A stretch of 64,000 bases of DNA, from contig CAJFCJ010000076.1 in the NCBI GenBank assembly GCA_904063045.1, positions 67,858 to 131,857 on the forward strand, written 5' to 3'. Made by a program: the position numbers and the translations under genes. Origin of the DNA: Dimorphilus gyrociliatus (Eukaryota; Annelida; Polychaeta; Dinophilidae). A model generated the notes under the pieces. That model ran no database searches and was not told where the DNA came from. It was given only the letters and a program-made list of their open reading frames with translations. This document shows, in pieces, positions 59,320-64,000 of the stretch (the first letter of the stretch is position 1; each line of letters opens with the position of its first letter).

Positions 59320-59625
59320 AACTGCTTTTCAACAATATTGGATTTGGTTATGTAAACTTCAACTATTGTGAAGCACGTCTAAAATCTTCAAATACATTGA
59401 AACATCTTTATTTGCAGTCATCTACTTTGAATAAAAAACAAAGTGAAAATCTGAGAAAACTTCTTACAAAATTGTTCACATATAGAAACTTTAAATATAT
59501 CTAAAAGTTTTGGAATTGGTATGGGAAACTTCAACTTTTGTGAAACACTTCAAAATTCTTCAAATACTTTAAAGCACCTTGACCTACAATCATGTAATTT
59601 GAATGAAGAACAAAGTAAAAATTCA
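59320..59625 (+). pseudogene. LRR remnant of the TRIM-LRR family
   Basis: The plus strand reads SSNTLKHLYLQSSTLNKKQS, ENLRKLLTK and, after stops, a second unit (LQNSSNTLKHLDLQSCNLNE-EQSK). The L-K-H-L-x-L / C-N-L-N-E-E-Q pattern is the same as in the intact minus-strand gene at 60161-62554. Opposite orientation and decay indicate an old inverted duplicate. Confidence 0.55.
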
Positions 59626-59629
59626 GGAT

Positions 59630-60160
59630 TTAAAAAGGAAAATCTATTATCTTGAAAAATGAGTCTGACACTACTCATCACATTCTTAGTTGGATGGTAA
59701 AAATAAAAAAAAGCACTGCAAAGAAATACATCAACATGTGAAGGGAAGAGAGCAGAGGGGAGAATCTACAAATCTACAATCTACTTGTATAGAAATTTGA
59801 CATTTGCCAAAACCAACCTACCACTTGACAAAAGACTTTCCATTTCAAAGTGTCTAACTCCAATTTTAACCCTAACCCTAGTCAGAGTGTGATCAGATTA
59901 TAATTTTCCTAACCCTACCTGATCTCGAGTTGTTGACCTGTCTTTCTCTCAAAAATACTGAATATTTTTGAAATCTTAGAATAGATTTATAAAATTTCAT
60001 AAAACATAATCACAATTTTATTATCAATCAACCTATAAGCATTAAAAAATATTCAAATTTTTCATTTTTTTGGTTTTAAATTAAACCTAAGATTATGAGT
60101 TTTTTTAAAAATCAAATTTAAGAATAAGAATGTTTATAATATTCCAAAACAAACAACTTT
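59630..60160. other. Intergenic, 3' side of TRIM-LRR gene
   Basis: No gene. Short telomere-like 'taaccctaaccctag' at about 59865. Confidence 0.35.
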
Positions 60161-62554
60161 TTAAAAAACTTGTTTTTTTAATTTCATCAAATTTTCTATA
60201 TTTTCAATTTCTTCTTCACTCAAGTTACATAGGCTTATATTAATATATTGTAATGTATTTACTGCTATTAAAAGCCCTTCAGCAATATTCTTAAATCCAT
60301 TTCCAATATTTCTATTCCATTTTAGATCAATTGTTTCTATTTTATTGCAAATTTCTAATAAATTTCCGATATCATTAGCTTGATTTTTATCTAATTCACA
60401 AAATTCAAAACTGATATGTTTCAATGTGTTTGATGATTGTTGAAGACCATTACAAATATTCTTTACACCAGTTTTCATATTTGAATTATAGCCCAAATTT
60501 ATTTTTTCAATTTTTGAACATTTTTCCAAAAGTTTTCCAATTGAAAAACATTGTTGTTTACTAAAATTGCATGAGTTAAGATTAATACTTTTCAATGCCT
60601 TAACTGAAGGTAAAAGTCCATTACAAATATGTTCTACAGCATCTGATATATTTCTATTCTCTTTTAAGTTAATTGTTTCTATCTTGGAACAATTTTTTAA
60701 AAGCTCTCCCAAGTTTATACAACTTTCTTTGTCAATTTGGCAACATTCCAAATTAATATGTTTCAAGCTATTTGATGATTTAACAAGTCCTTTACAAACA
60801 TTCTGAAATCCATGTTCCATTTTTGAGTTACTTTTAAAATTAACTGCTTCTATTAAAGAACAATATTTAAATAGGTTTCCTATATAATTACATTGTTCTT
60901 CATTTAGATTACATTGCTCAAAATTAATAATCTTTAAACTATTGATGGATCTTTGAAGCCCATGACAAATGCTTTTTATTCCATTATCTCCCAATTCAAA
61001 ATTACCTTTTAAATTGACATTTTCTATGTTTGAACTTTTACTAAACAGGTGACCTATCCAATAACATTTTTTAGCATTTAGATTACAGTTCTCAAAGTTA
61101 ATTTCTTTCAAGTTAGTTGCCGATTCTATAAGCCCCTGACAAAAATTTATTATGCCATTTTTCATATTTAAATTGAATCCTAAATCAATCCTTTCTAGTT
61201 TGGAATAATATTTCATTATATTTCCAATCTTTTTAAACTGGTTTTCATCTAAATTACATTGATTCAGATAAATATTCTTTAATGTGGATTGTGAATAAAA
61301 TAGTCCAATACAGAACCTTTCTAAGCCATTTCCCATTCTTTTATTCCAATCTAGATTGATTGATTCGATTACGAAGCAATTTTTAACCAAATTCCCAACA
61401 TTTATGCATTGATCTTCATCTAGATCACATAGTCTAAAATTAATGTGCTTCAAAGAATTTAATGAATTTAAAAGTCCTGTACAAATATCTGCTAATCCAT
61501 TTCCCATTTTGTAATTTCCTTCCAGCCTTATTGTTTCAATTTTGGAACACTTTTTAAGTAGGTCACCTATCCAAGTACATTGTTCTTCATTTAAATTACA
61601 CCATGCTAGGTTGAAATTTTTTAATGAATTTTTTGATTGGGTAAGTCCATTACAAATGCTACTTAATCCATTTCCCATTTTGGAATTCCATCCAAGATTA
61701 ACATTTTCAATATTGTTAGAGATTTGAAATAGGATACCTATCCTTATACATTCATGCTCTCCTAAGTTACATTGGCTTAGATTAATTTTTATCAAATGTC
61801 CATTTGTTGATTGTATTTCTTTGTTAATAATTTCTATTTGTTTATCTTGAATGCAATTGCGTGACAAATCAATCATTTTGAATGCCTTACCATTATCTTC
61901 CTTTTGGTTTAAGAAAGAATTCTGAATTTCAAAATCAATTAGGATTTCATCAGAAATTTGTATATCTAAATTATTAATGTTTCGCTCCAATTGATACAGT
62001 TCATCAGTATTAGTTTTACTTAACATTTCATTGAAATATTCTTCTCTCTTTCTAATCACGTGTTCAACCCTTTTTTGGATAATTTCAAATTGTTTGTAAA
62101 AGTTACCAAGAGCTTTTAATTCAGCTTGCTCAATTTTACGCATAATAATTTTGTTATGTCTTTTCTCTTGAGCAAGACAATTCTGAATTCTTTCCTTTGC
62201 CTCTTTAAGAGTTTCATTTGACATAACTGAGCAACTTTTATGACTTTCCTCCCAACATAAAACACATATACTTCCATGCTCTTTGCAGTATAAACATAAT
62301 TCTCTTTCATGCTTTTTACACAAATGTGTATTCACCGATTGTGTTTCTGATAATTTTTCAAACTTATACTTTCTTAGCCAAGCAATGCCTCCTTTTGGCA
62401 ATTTGTGATTTTTTTTGCATTGAGGACAAATGATGTAGTTATTCTGTGATCCCAATTTTCTTAGACAGTTATAGCAAAATATATGTCCACAAAACAGTTC
62501 TCTTAAATCACTGAAAACCCATAATTTTAAGCAAAGTGTACATTTTGGGTTCAT
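60161..62554 (-). CDS. RING / B-box / coiled-coil / LRR protein (TRIM-LRR)
   Basis: Intronless 797-aa frame starting at the ATG 62554-62552. RING finger of C3HC4 spacing: C5, C8, C22, H24, C27, C30, C43, C46. A B-box-type zinc module at residues ~79-108 (C79, H82, C87, C90, C97, C100, H105). A charged helical, coiled-coil-like region ~110-215 (KERIQNCLAQEKRHNKIIMR). Then about ten ~57-residue double LRRs of the RNase-inhibitor/NLR type to the end (SLKHINL-x-C-NL-x-E-x-QC-xx-IG-NLLK-x-CSKIE-x-INL...MGNG...IC-x-GL). RING plus B-box plus coiled coil defines TRIM-type E3 ubiquitin ligases; the LRR array would serve as substrate or ligand recognition. Family C-termini are more often NHL, filamin or B30.2. 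Decayed relatives lie at 42994-44677 and 59320-59625. Confidence 0.9.
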   Translation of the reverse strand: MNPKCTLCLKLWVFSDLRELFCGHIFCYNCLRKLGSQNNYIICPQCKKNHKLPKGGIAWLRKYKFEKLSETQSVNTHLCKKHERELCLYCKEHGSICVLCWEESHKSCSVMSNETLKEAKERIQNCLAQEKRHNKIIMRKIEQAELKALGNFYKQFEIIQKRVEHVIRKREEYFNEMLSKTNTDELYQLERNINNLDIQISDEILIDFEIQNSFLNQKEDNGKAFKMIDLSRNCIQDKQIEIINKEIQSTNGHLIKINLSQCNLGEHECIRIGILFQISNNIENVNLGWNSKMGNGLSSICNGLTQSKNSLKNFNLAWCNLNEEQCTWIGDLLKKCSKIETIRLEGNYKMGNGLADICTGLLNSLNSLKHINFRLCDLDEDQCINVGNLVKNCFVIESINLDWNKRMGNGLERFCIGLFYSQSTLKNIYLNQCNLDENQFKKIGNIMKYYSKLERIDLGFNLNMKNGIINFCQGLIESATNLKEINFENCNLNAKKCYWIGHLFSKSSNIENVNLKGNFELGDNGIKSICHGLQRSINSLKIINFEQCNLNEEQCNYIGNLFKYCSLIEAVNFKSNSKMEHGFQNVCKGLVKSSNSLKHINLECCQIDKESCINLGELLKNCSKIETINLKENRNISDAVEHICNGLLPSVKALKSINLNSCNFSKQQCFSIGKLLEKCSKIEKINLGYNSNMKTGVKNICNGLQQSSNTLKHISFEFCELDKNQANDIGNLLEICNKIETIDLKWNRNIGNGFKNIAEGLLIAVNTLQYINISLCNLSEEEIENIENLMKLKKQVF

Positions 62555-63589
62555 AATGTTGAGAAGGTTGATTTTTCCGCGGCTATATTAAAATGTCTGT
62601 CTACTTTCGTTCTCCAATTGTATTTGTTGATTGAGGCTGAATCATATTAACTTTCTTTTTATCCAAATACTGATAGTCTATATTTTCAATATGCTAAAGA
62701 TAAGATAACCAAACTTTCTATTGTTTAGTAGCAGTATGCAATGTTGTATTACAGCCTTAGGTTTTAAAGTTAGGGTTTTACACCCTGGAGTTGTATACTC
62801 TCTTTGCTCTAGTGTGATAGACCTGGATGGAAGAAGTAATTTCTTTGAAAGGAATGCCTGCTTTTGTCAATTAGGCTTAGCGCCTGGTCTGTTCACTCCT
62901 GTTTGGAGACGGGATGAGATAACTCCAAGCAATGGAAAATTGCGTCCATTAAAGGCAAAAATGGATTTTCAGTTGACAACATGGTGTATTGAGGGATTTC
63001 AACTCACGCCTTGTCAAATTTATGGAATCATTATCCGTGAACTGTTTAGCACATTTGATTCTAAATGTTAGCTGTTGCTTTCTATAAATTACTGGTTAAG
63101 AGGTTCAGGCATAAGCCATAGATATTAATTTTTTAAAGCCTATTAACATTAAAATCTTGATGTATTTTAAAATACTCTTTTTCATTACATTGGAAATGTA
63201 AGTCATACTATAAAATGACTTCCTTGGTTTTAAGATTTTTGAAATGATGTATTTCTGCCATGTATTTTCAGTGGGTTTGTTCAAAAGTTCTTACAATTCC
63301 AATAGCAAATATTAAACTTTTTTTTACAGAAAAAACATGTAAAAAAATATTTTGATAAACAGTGGGTGTTCACTTTATATGAAAGTTAACATCAACAAGG
63401 CAAGCATAGGGAGGGAATGAGCTAAAAAAACATTAAATTCAAAACATAACAATAACCTTGGATATTAATTCTTATTTTACAATTGTGTTTAAAAAAAATC
63501 CTTCAACTTAAATATTTATTAATTGATTAAAATAGAATCAAGTAAAATCAATTTTGCTCTAAATTACAAAAATATAATATAGCTAAGTG
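62555..63589. other. Upstream of TRIM-LRR gene; one doubtful frame
   Basis: A 116-codon plus frame (62721-63071) is relatively rich in Gly, Leu and Cys but shows no domain and no splice or signal context; left uncalled. The rest is AT-rich. Confidence 0.3.
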
Positions 63590-63870
63590 TATCTTTTATG
63601 ACATGGCTATTGTACTTTGTTGTATTGTAATTGTAGGAATTTCTGGCTCATTATAACTGCAATCATCCTTTTCAATTATTTACCAACTTACCAAAGTACT
63701 GAAACAAACAGAACGTTTAAAGTAATTTAGGTAGAAATTAATCAACACAACCCCAGTATTTCATCCAGAAGTATCTGTATTAATAAGTAAATGAGCTTCT
63801 AGTTGTAAACAAGCTAGTTTAAAGAACTAGCTGACAGTTAGAAAACTGAACCATCAACTGTTAATTTTGT
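63590..63870 (-). repeat. LTR-like repeat R2 (minus orientation)
   Basis: The complement shares 'tttaaactagcttgtttac', 'gaagctcatttac', 'ggggttgtgttgattaattt' and 'cagtactttggtaagttggt' with the copies at 3125 and 40740. Confidence 0.45.
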
Positions 63871-64000
63871 AGTGTTTATATACTCTTTAAAGGGTTGATA
63901 GTTCACAAATTTCAATGTTCACAAAAACAAAAGTAACATTTTAAGACAAAAAAAACTGTAATCAAATTGGAAATTGTATTGAAGAAGCATTTGGATAACA

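Noticed and set aside
62721-63071. 116-codon plus-strand frame as a gene
   Set aside because: No domain, no signal peptide, no splice context; it is possibly chance in a locally GC-richer patch.

Overview
The window is AT-rich nuclear DNA from a eukaryote, almost certainly an animal. Genes are split by short GT-AG introns (mostly 50-85 bp) with matching phases. The standard stop codons are used. The encoded domains are typical of metazoans: Ly6/uPAR, LDLa, C-type lectin, SRCR-like, fucolectin-type F5/8C, PAN/apple, LRR-bearing 7TM receptors and RING/B-box proteins. The best receptor gene resembles the GRL101/relaxin-receptor-like family known from molluscs and other lophotrochozoans. A lophotrochozoan is my guess, but the species cannot be fixed from the sequence alone.

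Layout. 1-3.9 kb is repeat-derived: an inverted pair of LTR-like arms around gag-like debris, a small 9-bp-TSD element and a TATA-bearing LTR-like repeat. 3.9-10 kb holds an 11-exon gene for a ~1773-residue secreted cysteine-rich protein ending in a Ly6-type domain and a hydrophobic tail. 10-20 kb is mostly transposon graveyard (MULE, Ty3/gypsy integrase, LTRs) around a small PAN plus fucolectin-like gene. It ends with a well-delimited MULE (17521-19992) that has terminal inverted repeats and an exact 10-bp target duplication. 21-26 kb has a secreted-protein gene, a decayed Ty3/gypsy pol and a Tc1/mariner scrap.

25.9-38 kb is the most striking part. Two tandem co-oriented genes encode 7TM receptors with lectin/SRCR/LDLa/LRR ectodomains. 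After the 7TM, each continues into a short segment resembling the C-lobe of a protein kinase but lacking catalytic residues. The first is modelled as 19 phase-consistent exons (1588 aa). The second is 5'-truncated at an N gap next to a MULE and carries one frameshift. 38-48 kb contains decayed relatives of the LRR and PAN-type families, more MITEs and MULE N-termini, and a second Ly6-like remnant. 48-55 kb is mostly non-coding, with tandem repeats and one decayed unknown gene. 55.7-57.6 kb juxtaposes a GDP-mannose 4,6-dehydratase fragment and the transmembrane half of an ABCG transporter. 57.6-58.8 kb has a fucolectin-like gene on the minus strand. 60.2-62.6 kb carries an intact intronless 797-aa RING/B-box/coiled-coil/LRR protein on the minus strand.

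Taken together, the real genes are mainly surface, secreted or ligand-recognition proteins (lectin-like, LDLa/LRR receptors, Ly6, TRIM-LRR), with several decayed duplicates, in a region repeatedly hit by DNA transposons. This resembles a fast-evolving recognition/immune-type or chemosensory neighbourhood. That functional reading is inference.
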